In this document: one piece after another, positions 55,388 through 64,000 of the stretch
Numbering within the stretch: the first letter of the stretch is position 1
Layout: the number at the start of each line of letters is the position of its first letter
Source: Leptospira neocaledonica
Lineage (GTDB): Bacteria; Spirochaetota; Leptospiria; Leptospirales; Leptospiraceae
DNA: 64,000 nucleotides
Assembly: GCF_002812205.1 (NCBI RefSeq)
Contig: NZ_NPEA01000003.1
Coordinates: 1 to 64,000 of the forward strand
Direction: 5' to 3'
Position numbers and translations under genes: made by a program
Notes under the pieces: model-generated
Databases searched by the model: none
The model's input: only the letters and a program-made list of their open reading frames with translations
What the model was told of the DNA's origin: nothing

Positions 55388-56218
55388 CTAAAGGGTCCAG
55401 TATACCAAGATTTCTCGGTTACCTTCTCTCCCGGTAATCGGGGAATCTTCCAAACCTATCCTTCTTCCTTTAATTTCATTTTTCAAAAATCGCAAAAAAG
55501 AACGGATCGTCTTCCAACGAATCCAAGGGTCCCTTAAGATCCCTTTGTCCAAATTTCTGGACTCAGTTTCAAATTGAGGTTTGAATAGACTGACTATATT
55601 CCATCGAACTTGAGGATTTTTAGATTTGAGTTCGGTAAGAACAGGAAGAACCGTTCGAAGAGAAATAAAACTTAAATCCATAACTAGCAAAATTTCGTCG
55701 GGAAATTTTCTGTCAGTTTTTTCTGCCCATAAAGAAGATAATAATTTCCAGCTTGTATCTCTTATATGAAATCGATCTCGAACTGAAACCTTTGGATTCA
55801 TCGCGATCTTGGATGCCATCTGTCCATAACCGACATCGAAAGCAAACACTAGATCCGCTCCTTCTTCCAAAAGAACTTGAGTGAATCCTCCGGTAGATGC
55901 CCCCCAATCTATGCAAAGCTTTCCTTTAACGGAAATATTCCATTTTTCGAATGCAGCCTTGAGTTTATAGGCACCCCTACTCACATATTTCGGGATGATC
56001 TCTCTGATACGGATCTCTACAGATTCGTCAAATAATGTGCCAACCTTGTCGGACATTCTGTCGTTCACGAGAACTGAACCGGATAAGATCAGACTTCTGG
56101 CCTTGGAAATATTCTCGGCCAAACCCTTTTTCAAGAGTAAGTCATCTAGCCTAATTTTTTCTTTTGCCAATGTTAGAAGGTAAGGATTTAAAGAATTCCG
56201 GAAATTCGGAAACTTCAT
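55388..56218 (-). CDS. tlyA: TlyA family rRNA methyltransferase
   Basis: Protein of up to 276 residues with an S4 RNA-binding domain (about 15-80, with [22 protein letters not shown] and SGSVLVND) and a FtsJ-type methyltransferase (about 95-260, with DWGASTGGFTQVLLEEGADLVFAFDVGYGQM). By family it 2'-O-methylates ribosomal RNA and has been named hemolysin without firm proof. An alternative TTG at 56170 ([10 protein letters not shown]) would give 260 residues and better family fit, with a 20-base overlap of ispA. It is the last gene of an operon with ispA and the MDR gene. Confidence 0.9.
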   Translation of the reverse strand: MKFPNFRNSLNPYLLTLAKEKIRLDDLLLKKGLAENISKARSLILSGSVLVNDRMSDKVGTLFDESVEIRIREIIPKYVSRGAYKLKAAFEKWNISVKGKLCIDWGASTGGFTQVLLEEGADLVFAFDVGYGQMASKIAMNPKVSVRDRFHIRDTSWKLLSSLWAEKTDRKFPDEILLVMDLSFISLRTVLPVLTELKSKNPQVRWNIVSLFKPQFETESRNLDKGILRDPWIRWKTIRSFLRFLKNEIKGRRIGLEDSPITGREGNREILVYWTL

Positions 56219-57092
56219 TTTTAGAGGAAGAAGAATCCAGATCGGATCCTAGTTCTTCCAACTCGGAAACTAAATCGAAAACCATCCGTTTACAAGTTTC
56301 CATTCCATACAAAGAAGGATAAGTGATCTTTCCGGATTTTCCGTCTTTACCGGGAGTTTTTCCCAGATCTTCCTTAGTTCCTTCAATATCCAAAATATCA
56401 TCCGTGATCTGAAATAATAATCCTAACTTGGAACCGTATTCGGAAATAATATCTTCTCTTTCTTGGTAATCTTCTCTCAATCGATTTCCCATCAAAAAAG
56501 AAGCCTGGATTAACGCTCCGGTTTTCAATCTATGAGTTTTAGAAAGTAGTTCTTCTTTTGTTCCGGTTAAAGAAGAAGGATTTCTTTCTAATAGTAGATC
56601 GTACATTTGCCCGGAAACCATTCCCGCAGCCCCGGCACCTTTTGCCAAAGTTCTGACTAGATCCTTATGCAAATTTTTGTCAGAAGAATCGATCTGGGTT
56701 AGCCAATCAAACGCGTATGCCTGTAAAGCATCTCCTGCAAGGATAGCTGTCGCTTCTGAAAATTGTTTATGAAGAGAAGGTTTTCCTCTTCGGAAATCAT
56801 CATCATCCATACTGGGAAGATCATCATGGATCAAACTATATGTATGAACAAATTCTAATGCAGCTCCGATAGAAAGAGAATCCCGATCTATCTTTCCGAA
56901 AGATGCAAATGTAAGAATAGGTCTTAATCTTTTTCCCCCGGCCCTTAGGCTATATTCCATTGCGGCCGCAAGTTCGGGAGCAGATTCTTTTTTAAAATAT
57001 AGATATACTTCGTTTTCTAAATAATCTTCGAAACGATCCTTGGAACGTTTTAGTAATTGAGAAAGTTCGTTAGTTTCCGTTCGATTCGTCAT
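56151..57092 (-). CDS. ispA: Polyprenyl diphosphate synthase
   Basis: Isoprenyl chain-elongating enzyme of 313 residues, probably making farnesyl or geranylgeranyl diphosphate. The first aspartate-rich motif is [17 protein letters not shown] (about 87) and the second is [13 protein letters not shown] (about 227); RAGGKRLRP binds the substrate. Length and the spacing of the two motifs are typical of IspA. Chain length cannot be told from the motif alone. The start codon overlaps the stop of the MDR gene in an ATGA and tlyA overlaps its end, so the three are coupled. Confidence 0.93.
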   Translation of the reverse strand: MTNRTETNELSQLLKRSKDRFEDYLENEVYLYFKKESAPELAAAMEYSLRAGGKRLRPILTFASFGKIDRDSLSIGAALEFVHTYSLIHDDLPSMDDDDFRRGKPSLHKQFSEATAILAGDALQAYAFDWLTQIDSSDKNLHKDLVRTLAKGAGAAGMVSGQMYDLLLERNPSSLTGTKEELLSKTHRLKTGALIQASFLMGNRLREDYQEREDIISEYGSKLGLLFQITDDILDIEGTKEDLGKTPGKDGKSGKITYPSLYGMETCKRMVFDLVSELEELGSDLDSSSSKNEVSEFPEFFKSLPSNIGKRKN

Positions 57093-58117
57093 TTTCCTGA
57101 TTCGACAGTAATCACCACTTTGCCGGTAGTATTTCCAGTTTGAAAATGCCGGACCGCTTCCGGAAGATCCACAAAAGGATATACGGAACCGATATGAGGT
57201 GGTTCCAAATTTAATTTCAAAAGTGCTTTGAGATGAACGGTTAATTCGTCAATTTTCTCATATAACCAGATCAGATTAAATCCCATCACTGCTTTATTTT
57301 CAGATACAATTTCTAAGGTATCCACTTTCGGCCTGGTCAAATATCTCCAAGCTAAAGTCAGCCAATTGACCTTGTCTCCCTGGCTCATAAAAGAAGCGGA
57401 ACCATAAACAACCATACGACCCATAGGAGAAAGAGCATCGTAGCTAGCTTTGAAAATTTTACCGCCAATACATTCTAAAACTAAATGTAATTCTCTTCCG
57501 CCAAGTGCTGTTTTTAATTCTTCGGGAAAACGAGAAGAACGAATGATCCACGCATCATACCCTTCTTTTTCCAGAAGAGAAATTTTAGAATGATTTCCTA
57601 CGGAACCTAAGGTCCAAGCACCGAATTTTTTAGCGATACGATTTGCGTAAATTCCTACCCCACCTGCAGCGCTATGAATTAAAACATTTTGGCCTTTTCT
57701 AAGATCTCCTAAAGGAAGAAGAGCATAATAAGCGGTAAGTCCTTGGACTAAAAATCCAGCTCCATGTTCGAAACTCCACTTAGGTGGAAGTGGAAAAATA
57801 TATCGAGAGTCGATATTGATATAGTCAGCGTAAGCTCCAAAGCGGGTCACTCCCATGACCTTATCGTTCTTTTTGAAATTTTTGACTTTCTTGCCTACAG
57901 CGATAACCTTACCGGAATATTCCAAACCTGGAATAAAAGAACCTTTAGGTGTCGCACTATACAATCCTTGGATTGCGAAAATATCCGCAAAATTCAGACC
58001 GATAGCACGGATCTCTATTGTGACTTCATTGTCCCCAGGAGGAGGAAGTTCCTCTTCTCTTCTTTCCAGAGAATCTAAGGAACCTTTGGTATCGACTCGA
58101 TAAACGGAGCGAATCAT
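57089..58117 (-). CDS. Medium-chain dehydrogenase/reductase, quinone oxidoreductase-like
   Basis: Zinc-independent MDR of 342 residues. It has the [34 protein letters not shown] and [21 protein letters not shown] motifs of the VAT-1/quinone oxidoreductase subgroup. The structural-zinc cysteines of alcohol dehydrogenases are missing. It uses NADPH, probably on an enone, quinone or aldehyde. Its stop overlaps the ispA start in ATGA, so it leads this operon. A hairpin terminator for the gene upstream precedes it. Confidence 0.88.
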   Translation of the reverse strand: MIRSVYRVDTKGSLDSLERREEELPPPGDNEVTIEIRAIGLNFADIFAIQGLYSATPKGSFIPGLEYSGKVIAVGKKVKNFKKNDKVMGVTRFGAYADYINIDSRYIFPLPPKWSFEHGAGFLVQGLTAYYALLPLGDLRKGQNVLIHSAAGGVGIYANRIAKKFGAWTLGSVGNHSKISLLEKEGYDAWIIRSSRFPEELKTALGGRELHLVLECIGGKIFKASYDALSPMGRMVVYGSASFMSQGDKVNWLTLAWRYLTRPKVDTLEIVSENKAVMGFNLIWLYEKIDELTVHLKALLKLNLEPPHIGSVYPFVDLPEAVRHFQTGNTTGKVVITVESGK

Positions 58118-58169
58118 GAGGGCATTCTGCTCTTTTAATTCCTATCCTAAAAGGAAAAAACAGTTCTGA

Positions 58170-58191
58170 ACGGAGGAAAATTCTCCTCCGT
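58170..58191 (-). terminator. Terminator of the dienelactone hydrolase gene
   Basis: ACGGAGGA and TCCTCCGT form a perfect 8-base stem around a 6-base loop. On the minus strand it is followed after about 9 bases by a run of T. It closes the gene at 58203. Confidence 0.7.
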
Positions 58192-58202
58192 TTCTCGGTA
58201 AA

Positions 58203-58988
58203 TTACTTAGAAGGGAAAATTTCTTTCAGAAAATTTTTCAACTCCAACCAGGAACGTTTATCCGCTTTTTCGTTATAAGCAGCTCCTTTTGAGTTATCAT
58301 TCCCTGCTTCCTTAATGGTGAAAGAATGAACTGCGCCACCATAGGAAACGAATTGCCAATCCACGCCTGCACTTCTCATTTCTTCTTGGAAAGCTGCCAC
58401 TTCATCCGGTTTTACGAAAGGATCGTCTGCTCCATGAAGAGCCAATACTTTACCCTTAATGTTTTTAGCGTCGTCCGCCTTAGGAGTAGACAATCCTCCA
58501 TGAAAACTAATGGTTCCTTTTAGAGGAGCTCCACTTCTCGCAAGTTCTAAGGCAGTGGTCCCACCAAAACAATATCCTAAGATTGCTAGGCTTTTAGGAT
58601 CTACACCGGTTTGGGACTTTAATGCGTCTAACGCAGCCTGCCCTCTGGCTCTTAATAATTTACGATCCCCTTCTCTAAAGGAAGCTGCCAATTTTGAAGC
58701 TTCTTCCATGGATTTAGGACGTACACCTTTTCCATAAATATCCGCTGCGAAAGCTACATATCCTAACTCTGCTAACTGTTCTGCTCTTGCTTTTGTGTTT
58801 TCTCCCAGGCCCATCCAGTCATGGACAAGTACGATACCTGGAGCTTTTTTGACTCCTTCCGGATAAGCAACAAAACCTTCTAAAACAGTGTCGCCTTGTT
58901 TATACTCTACAATTTCGGATTTTACCTTTGCAGATAAAACATTTGTCGCTAAAAGAAATGTTATACTGAACCAAATGATCTTTTTCAT
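58203..58988 (-). CDS. Dienelactone hydrolase family protein
   Basis: Exported hydrolase of 261 residues. A signal peptide covers about residues 1-19. The nucleophile is cysteine in GYCFGG (about 142), the acid is in LHGADDPF and the histidine in GGAVHSF, the dienelactone hydrolase triad. An N-terminal VLVHDWMGLGENTKARAEQLA is typical. The natural substrate is not known; the export signal suggests action outside the cytoplasm. Confidence 0.9.
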   Translation of the reverse strand: MKKIIWFSITFLLATNVLSAKVKSEIVEYKQGDTVLEGFVAYPEGVKKAPGIVLVHDWMGLGENTKARAEQLAELGYVAFAADIYGKGVRPKSMEEASKLAASFREGDRKLLRARGQAALDALKSQTGVDPKSLAILGYCFGGTTALELARSGAPLKGTISFHGGLSTPKADDAKNIKGKVLALHGADDPFVKPDEVAAFQEEMRSAGVDWQFVSYGGAVHSFTIKEAGNDNSKGAAYNEKADKRSWLELKNFLKEIFPSK

Positions 58989-59069
58989 TCTTATATACCT
59001 CGGGAATTCCCGTATAAAAAATAATTTAGATATTAGACTGATTCGAAATTTAAAGCAAAAAAACTAGGA

Positions 59070-60293
59070 TCAAAAATAAACTACTCTAAGATCCAAACCA
59101 CCGTGAGTGATGTGAACTGTTTGTAATTTAGAATGAATTCCTTTCAAAAAAGAAGACCAGGTCTCTTCGTCAGGACACAGAACGAATCCAGAGACTTCGC
59201 AAGGAAGCTCCCACCAAGTTTTTAGAGTTTCTGCGATCCGTTTGTACAAGCCTAAATCGGAACCTTTTTGTATTCTTAAACCATAAGGTGGGTTGAGAGG
59301 CATCCAGATTTTTTTCGGTTTGCCTGCAGATTCCCAGATCTCTTTAGGAGATAATGAGAAGAAGTCTCCCTCTTTTCCGATAAACCGATTTTCAGGACTC
59401 AAAGGAAATTGTTTTATAAATTTCTGATATTCTTCTTTTCTTTCGTTTAGATAGGAGAAAACTTCCGATTCGGAATCGTTGTACCAAAATGTGAATTTTT
59501 TACTTTCCTCTTCCGGTCCTATTTTACGTTTTAAAAATTCCCAACTGGGTGCAGGGAACTCTTTCATTTCCTGAAACATATAGTTCCGATCCAAATGAGG
59601 AAATCCTAGTTGAAAAAGTAAGGAAGCAGATTCCCAAACAAATGTCCCGGAACCTGCAAAAGGTACAAAAACTGCATCCGGTTCCGGCATCTTCTTCTTT
59701 AATAAATGTAAAAGAAAAGCGGCGGTATCTTCCCTGACCGGAGCGGACTTAGATAAGGGTTTAAAATTTCCTCTTTGGAAAATGGGGGCGCCTGCCAAAC
59801 TCAAAGAAATTACGATACTATCTCCTAAAGCAAGTGAGTTTAATTCTGTGTTTTTAGAATCAAAATCCCCCGATGAGGAATAAGATTCTTCCCAAAAAGA
59901 ATATAATTCTTCTCTGGAAATTTCTTTTCTTCCACGGACCTGAGGATGGAAGTTTATTCCCCAACCTTCCGGTAAGATCTCATTCTCTCTTAAAGATTCT
60001 ATGAGACCGGAGAAGGAAAACTTTTCATCCAAAGGGAATTTGCCCAGGTTCAATCGAAAATCCCTGGTCCAGGGAATTCTCACCAACACTTCTAGTGCCT
60101 GACGAAAATTCGTTTTTTCTAATACGAATTTCTCCGGAAAAACTTTAAACTCGGGAGTATGATTTCTGGGAAGAAATGGATTAGAAACAATTTGAGAAAG
60201 TAGAGTTTCCGTTTCTCTGGCAGAACCAGGAGGAATCAAAAATTCCCATCGAAGAGGTTTGCCAGATTTAAACTTGGAGATTTTCCAATCCAT
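59070..60293 (-). CDS. RlmL/RlmK-type RNA methyltransferase-like protein
   Basis: Protein of 407 residues with a Rossmann-fold methyltransferase in its C-terminal part. FVPFAGSGTFVWESASLL (about 215) is motif I, and WMPLNPPYGLRIQKG (about 335) has the NPPY motif of N2-guanine or N6-adenine methyltransferases. The N-terminal half resembles a THUMP/RNA-binding part. This layout is like the UPF0020/RlmL family acting on rRNA. The identity of the methylated base is unknown. Confidence 0.8.
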   Translation of the reverse strand: MDWKISKFKSGKPLRWEFLIPPGSARETETLLSQIVSNPFLPRNHTPEFKVFPEKFVLEKTNFRQALEVLVRIPWTRDFRLNLGKFPLDEKFSFSGLIESLRENEILPEGWGINFHPQVRGRKEISREELYSFWEESYSSSGDFDSKNTELNSLALGDSIVISLSLAGAPIFQRGNFKPLSKSAPVREDTAAFLLHLLKKKMPEPDAVFVPFAGSGTFVWESASLLFQLGFPHLDRNYMFQEMKEFPAPSWEFLKRKIGPEEESKKFTFWYNDSESEVFSYLNERKEEYQKFIKQFPLSPENRFIGKEGDFFSLSPKEIWESAGKPKKIWMPLNPPYGLRIQKGSDLGLYKRIAETLKTWWELPCEVSGFVLCPDEETWSSFLKGIHSKLQTVHITHGGLDLRVVYF

Positions 60294-60348
60294 AGAGATA
60301 TCCTTTTAAAATCGATTCTCCAGGAAAGGAAAAAGTCCCGGATCCCTC

Positions 60349-60861
60349 TTACTTAGAGCTTAAAGCGGAAACTCCTGCTCTAGCAACCTGTCCGTCCTGA
60401 GTTGATTGAGCACCTGAGACTCCGATCGCCCCTATAATTTTTCCGTCCAGAAGGATAAGCTCTCCTCCTTCTAATGGAAAAACTCCCGGAACGGCCAAAA
60501 GCCTGAGACCAATTCCTCCTTTTTCAATCGCTTCTTCTAAGGCTCGGCTCGGCCTTTTGAAATTATTTGCAGTCGAAGCTTTTCCCTTAGCGATCTCTAT
60601 GGAACCTATCTGAGTATTATCCATTTTCTGGAGTAATACCAAATTTCCTCCGGTGTCTACTACCGCTATCGCCATATTCCATTGGTTTTTCTTTGCCTCA
60701 GCTTCCGCGGCAGCGATTACTTTTTTTGCCTGTTCCAAATTAATATTCGGTCCATAACTTAATGGCTGAGCTTGGAAAGGGTTAACAATTCCGAAAAATA
60801 AAAAGCAGAATGCCAAAAACTTGGGGAATAAATTTACAAATATTGAATGTTTTCTTTTCAA
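60349..60861 (-). CDS. GlcG/HbpS-like heme-binding family protein
   Basis: Exported protein of 170 residues. The TTG start at 60861 has AAGGAG eight bases upstream and begins a signal peptide (cleavage around residue 32). The GlcG/HbpS domain follows, with NLEQAKKVIAAAEAEAKKN, AIAVVDTGGNLVLLQKMDN, GSIEIAKGKASTA and GAIGVSGAQSTQDGQVARAG. Members bind heme or small ligands or act in stress response; the heme-binding threonine cannot be pinpointed. An in-frame frame of 34 further codons upstream is not supported. Confidence 0.85.
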   Translation of the reverse strand: MKRKHSIFVNLFPKFLAFCFLFFGIVNPFQAQPLSYGPNINLEQAKKVIAAAEAEAKKNQWNMAIAVVDTGGNLVLLQKMDNTQIGSIEIAKGKASTANNFKRPSRALEEAIEKGGIGLRLLAVPGVFPLEGGELILLDGKIIGAIGVSGAQSTQDGQVARAGVSALSSK

Positions 60862-60981
60862 AAGAATTCTCCTTAAACGCAAAAACGCACTTTCTGATCT
60901 CTCAAAAAGGACTATAGGGGTTAGATTTTGGATTTTAGTCTTGGGCCGATCCGGTGAATGCAAGACAAAAGCTAAGGTAGG

Positions 60982-61035
60982 ACAAAAAACAAAATTGTTT
61001 TTTGTAGAAAGAAGCTGCCGAAAGCCTCCGGCAAC
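60982..61035 (-). terminator. Inverted repeats after the second ceramidase gene
   Basis: TGCCG and CGGCA pair at 61016-61033 around an 8-base loop, and ACAAAAAAC and GTTTTTTGT pair at 60982-61005. Reading on the minus strand, the GC-rich stem follows the ceramidase gene and the T-rich arm comes next. It is a plausible terminator. Confidence 0.5.
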
Positions 61036-61102
61036 TCCTTAAATTATGAAATGGAAAGATCTATCTGTCAATTAAAAAGAAGATCCTTCCACTTTTCTAT
61101 TG

Positions 61103-63127
61103 TTAGAACTCTGGGGAAACGAACTTAGCTTGGCCGGCACGAGGACGAATCACAAATCTATATTTTCGTTTTGCGATTTGTTCCGGGTTGTACCAACGAA
61201 CTTGGTAGACTGCCATTCCTTTTCCGGAGTTAGAAGTTTTTCTCACTTCTATATCGACTCCTTTATCGTCTACAGGTTCTCCTTCGTGAGTTAATTCTTT
61301 CCAATCCGACGTACCCTCTTTGTATTCGATGGAAACCAAAGATTCATGTAAGGAAATTTCAGAACGACCCACATCCTTATAACGGAAGACCCAATGTTTT
61401 TCTAGGTTTTCTTCCGCTAAGATTAGCTCAGGAGAATCTACTAATTCTCTTACACCTTCTGATTTTTCAGTTTCAGGATAACGATCGGAACGATCCAATT
61501 CGTAATCCCAAGAAGCAGGGAATGCTTCTTTTCCTCCTGCTGCAGGAAGATTTTTGGTCAGGTCAGCAAGATGAGCCTGTAAGAATGGTTGAGTGCCCGG
61601 TCCGTAAAGAGTATGACCCCCTTCATAATGTTGGCGGGTATATTCTTCAGGAGTAGTTACATAACCGAAATATCCGTTTGCACAACTGATCACAGACGCG
61701 TTTTTAATCGGTTGAGAACTGGATTTTAATGCCTCATCTACGAATCTTTTTCCGGACTCTTTGGTAACTTCGAAGGGAACAGGAAGAAGAAGTGTATCCG
61801 CAATTTTCACAGATTGCAAAAGAAGTTTATGAGGAAATTTCGATTTAGGAAGAACGATAGGCTGCAGATATTTGAAACCTACGATTCTTTTATGACCTTG
61901 GCATCCGCCTGTCAAAAACCAACGAGGCCAACCTTCTGCAAAAAAAGGTAACCAGTTCAGAACCGGAGTAAGTCCATCTTCTGCTCCGCCAGTTAACGCA
62001 GTTCCCACATACGGACGATCACAAACTTCTGCATCTCCTATCTTTTGAGTTTCATACAGATCCACTTCTCTTGTATTAAAAGAAAGATTTGCTTCGGTAC
62101 TTAAAGAGTTTTGCAGGGAATCAAAAAGTTTTGCCGCTTCTTCTCCGATTGCTTCTCCTATTCTTCTGGATTCTATGAAACCTTGCATATCTTCGCGGTA
62201 ATCAGGAGAGTTATCCCCATGAGTGGAATTATTCAGAGCATGAATCGGATCCCAGCTAGGTTTAAAATCTTTACGGATCTTCTTCTCTAAAATTCGAGCA
62301 GGATATGCAAACACATCCGCGTTTGCAACATCATTGGAATCAGGTACTGTGGTTCCATGAACGGAGAATGTGGAAAATGCTCCGAGAGGTTTATATCTTC
62401 CGTCTTTGTCTTGTGCATCGATGCGGATCATCACTAAATCAGGATTGATTGCTTGGTATTGGATCTCAGGTTTTAATTCTTCGAATCCTGAGTTTTTATT
62501 TGCACGATATGCGTCCAAGGATCTGTTTCTAGTTAATCCCCAAATAGCTGTTTTTCCGGAAGCTATCTTAGCAGGTTTTGCCGACTTATAAGCTTCTTCA
62601 ACGCCATTGGTTAAACGATCCAATACGAAATCGGTCCAACCCTTATCGAATCCCGGTTTATTGGAAGCGAACTCGTTATAAAAATTATTATCATAGAAAT
62701 TAGCAGGAGCAGAATGAGTATGAGTTCCTGCAAATACGATCCCGCCAAATGAAATGTCAGTCTTGGAAGCCAAACGTTCTGCAAGCAAGTGATGGATCAA
62801 AAGAGAACCTGACAAAAGATCACTTTGGATCAGCACAACAGGTTCATTTGCATCTTTTCTAATATAGAAAATTCTAGCATAAAGACGAGTGCGAAAACCT
62901 TTTTCGGTTTCTGCCATTTTGGAATAACCTGCCAAAGGTAAACCGGGAGGAGGAGTTAGGTCCACCTTGGAAATTCCTGCGACCAGTCCTCTGGTTTTGG
63001 AAGCAACTTCCGGTTTTTTATACGCGATCTTATATTCGGCGACGGTTCCGCAAGCGACTGCGGAAAAGATCAGAAGGATCGAAACTAGGTACGGTTGTAT
63101 TTTCTTCACAATTTGATTCGGGTTCAT
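61103..63127 (-). CDS. Lipoprotein neutral/alkaline ceramidase family protein
   Basis: Second ceramidase homologue, 674 residues, with a lipobox FSAVAC and cysteine 26, so probably membrane-anchored. Family motifs are AGTHTHSAP (histidines 136 and 138), FSTFSVHGTTV (histidine 257), STHGDNSPDY with serine 307 in the nucleophile position and a late TTPEEYTRQHYEGGHTL segment. It keeps the catalytic serine, unlike the copy at 21859, and the two share about the same length. RBS GGAGGGGG precedes the ATG. Ceramide hydrolysis is inferred from the family. Confidence 0.88.
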   Translation of the reverse strand: MNPNQIVKKIQPYLVSILLIFSAVACGTVAEYKIAYKKPEVASKTRGLVAGISKVDLTPPPGLPLAGYSKMAETEKGFRTRLYARIFYIRKDANEPVVLIQSDLLSGSLLIHHLLAERLASKTDISFGGIVFAGTHTHSAPANFYDNNFYNEFASNKPGFDKGWTDFVLDRLTNGVEEAYKSAKPAKIASGKTAIWGLTRNRSLDAYRANKNSGFEELKPEIQYQAINPDLVMIRIDAQDKDGRYKPLGAFSTFSVHGTTVPDSNDVANADVFAYPARILEKKIRKDFKPSWDPIHALNNSTHGDNSPDYREDMQGFIESRRIGEAIGEEAAKLFDSLQNSLSTEANLSFNTREVDLYETQKIGDAEVCDRPYVGTALTGGAEDGLTPVLNWLPFFAEGWPRWFLTGGCQGHKRIVGFKYLQPIVLPKSKFPHKLLLQSVKIADTLLLPVPFEVTKESGKRFVDEALKSSSQPIKNASVISCANGYFGYVTTPEEYTRQHYEGGHTLYGPGTQPFLQAHLADLTKNLPAAGGKEAFPASWDYELDRSDRYPETEKSEGVRELVDSPELILAEENLEKHWVFRYKDVGRSEISLHESLVSIEYKEGTSDWKELTHEGEPVDDKGVDIEVRKTSNSGKGMAVYQVRWYNPEQIAKRKYRFVIRPRAGQAKFVSPEF

Positions 63128-63322
63128 TCCCCCTCCGGGAATTCTTTGGTTTTTTTAGCCTCTACTTGCTATCAGAAGGGTAAGTTCTTAGCAAGAATTT
63201 TCGGATATGAGTATGGTATCGATCCGTCTTACAAACCAATTATATTCTCCAAAAATAGCTCGGATTTTTGAGCCTCTTATTAGTTTGGGATAAAATAAGA
63301 AGTAAAAGATCAGGAATCTTCT

Positions 63323-63790
63323 ATGACCCAACCGGGCTTTTTACAAAGACTTAAATTTCATTTTTTCAATTTCTACCCTCCCTATTTTGGTGCGGGGATC
63401 AAGGTGAAAGCCTTGAACAAAGAAAGAACTTTATTCTCCACCACAATGAAACTCACATCTTTTAATAAGAATTATGTGGGAACACAATTCGGAGGATCTC
63501 TCTATTCAATGTGTGATCCTTTTTATATGTTGATCCTGATGGAACATTTAGGATCCGGATATTTGGTTTGGGACAAAGCTGCAACTATACGATTCATCAA
63601 ACCTGGAGAAGGAACTGTAAGAGCAGAGTTTCATATCCCTAAGGAAAAAATCCAAGAGATCAAAGAAGAAACAGATCGTAAAAGAAAAATGGACGTTACA
63701 TTCACCGCCCAGATCGTCGATGTGAAAACCGGCAAACTTGTGGCCGAAGTAGATAAGGTCATCTATGTCAGAAAAAAATTGAAAGAGTAA
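63323..63790 (+). CDS. DUF4442 hotdog-fold protein
   Basis: Protein of 155 residues with a hotdog-type thioesterase-like fold. [21 protein letters not shown] (about 50) and [18 protein letters not shown] (about 90) are the family signatures of DUF4442. It is longer than simple thioesterases and has a basic C-terminus. It may act on acyl thioesters, but the catalytic residues cannot be named. It is divergent from the ceramidase. Confidence 0.85.
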   Translation: MTQPGFLQRLKFHFFNFYPPYFGAGIKVKALNKERTLFSTTMKLTSFNKNYVGTQFGGSLYSMCDPFYMLILMEHLGSGYLVWDKAATIRFIKPGEGTVRAEFHIPKEKIQEIKEETDRKRKMDVTFTAQIVDVKTGKLVAEVDKVIYVRKKLKE

Positions 63791-63884
63791 GATATAAAGT
63801 CTGCCGCCCAAATTTCGTCAGTATGAGATTTGTTGGAGTTCCTACCAAGCCCGGGACCTTCGACTCGGATGATCCTAAAGAAAG

Positions 63885-63907
63885 CCCTTTAAATCTTTTT
63901 TAAAGGG
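63885..63907 (+). terminator. Hairpin between the DUF4442 gene and gcvT
   Basis: CCCTTTAAA and TTTAAAGGG pair perfectly around a 5-base loop. No T-run follows, so it could be a terminator for the DUF4442 gene or a leader structure for gcvT. Confidence 0.45.
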
Positions 63908-63961
63908 GCCTAAAATTGTTTTTCCCTAGGGACTACGATGAAATGATGGCCCCAAACGCTT

Positions 63962-64000
63962 ATGTCCCAATGGAAAACCACACCTCTGTATGAGGAGCAT
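63962..64000 (+). CDS. gcvT: Aminomethyltransferase GcvT, first 13 codons (partial)
   Basis: The frame from ATG at 63962 runs to the window end and reads MSQWKTTPLYEEH, the usual start of the glycine cleavage T protein (KTTPLYEEH is highly conserved). The rest lies outside the window. No glycine riboswitch is visible in the 170 bases upstream. The identification rests on these 13 residues alone. Confidence 0.7.
   Translation, partial: MSQWKTTPLYEEH

Noticed and set aside
55388..56218. Hemolysin function for TlyA
   Set aside because: S4 plus FtsJ-type methyltransferase domains indicate rRNA 2'-O-methylation; a hemolytic role is not visible.
63823..63903. 26-codon frame before gcvT
   Set aside because: No ribosome binding site is present; it is kept only as a speculative leader peptide in the findings and is not listed as a gene.
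63795..63960. Glycine riboswitch upstream of gcvT
   Set aside because: The conserved aptamer core segments of glycine riboswitches could not be found in this stretch.

Overview
The window is about 64 kb of spirochaete chromosome, almost certainly a Leptospira species. The best evidence is a close match to the Leptospira-specific flagellar coiling protein FcpA, four tandem lipoproteins of the Leptospira DUF1554 or related type, DUF1566 lipoproteins, relaxed spirochaetal lipoboxes and a moderate G+C content. Species or clade cannot be decided from the sequence alone. No rRNA, tRNA, CRISPR array, insertion sequence or prophage was seen.

Layout. 1-5.5 kb: a 7TM sensor-like protein without an output domain, a TetR regulator, a DUF1566 lipoprotein and gpmI. 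5.8-16.2 kb: an accessory-looking surface region with a large unknown protein, four tandem secreted lipoproteins, then an ECF sigma factor with a FecR-type partner and a related membrane protein on the other strand. 16.2-31.8 kb: DoxX protein, ABC-F ATPase, rhodanese, a TetR/hydrolase pair, acetoacetate decarboxylase-like protein, first neutral ceramidase, thiolase, SDR/flavin oxidoreductase pair, MGMT, dihydroorotase and a HAMP-TPR membrane protein. 31.9-43.6 kb: hom, a LigD-phosphoesterase-like small protein, a STAS protein, split coaC/coaB, a CNNM/HlyC protein, a large protein with a degenerate CHAT-like end, gpsA, and a run of metallophosphoesterase, nucleotidyltransferase and zinc-ribbon genes leading into recG. 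45.7-53 kb: M15 peptidase, lpxA, HPt protein, DAHP synthase, a dnaC-like/folK/panB operon, and fcpA. 53-64 kb: Baeyer-Villiger-type monooxygenase, an MDR/ispA/tlyA operon, dienelactone hydrolase, rRNA methyltransferase-like protein, GlcG-like protein, second ceramidase, DUF4442 protein and the first 13 codons of gcvT.

Most of the window is housekeeping metabolism: glycolysis, pyrimidine, coenzyme A, folate, aromatic amino acid, lipid A and isoprenoid genes. The surface and regulatory parts are more distinctive: the tandem lipoproteins sharing one post-cysteine motif, the sigma/FecR locus whose flanking gene carries the same small module, two ceramidases that differ in the catalytic serine position, and the composite palindrome placed before both the 7TM gene and the tetR gene. 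Gene starts were moved inward from the longest reading frame where a ribosome binding site, signal peptide or family start supported it.
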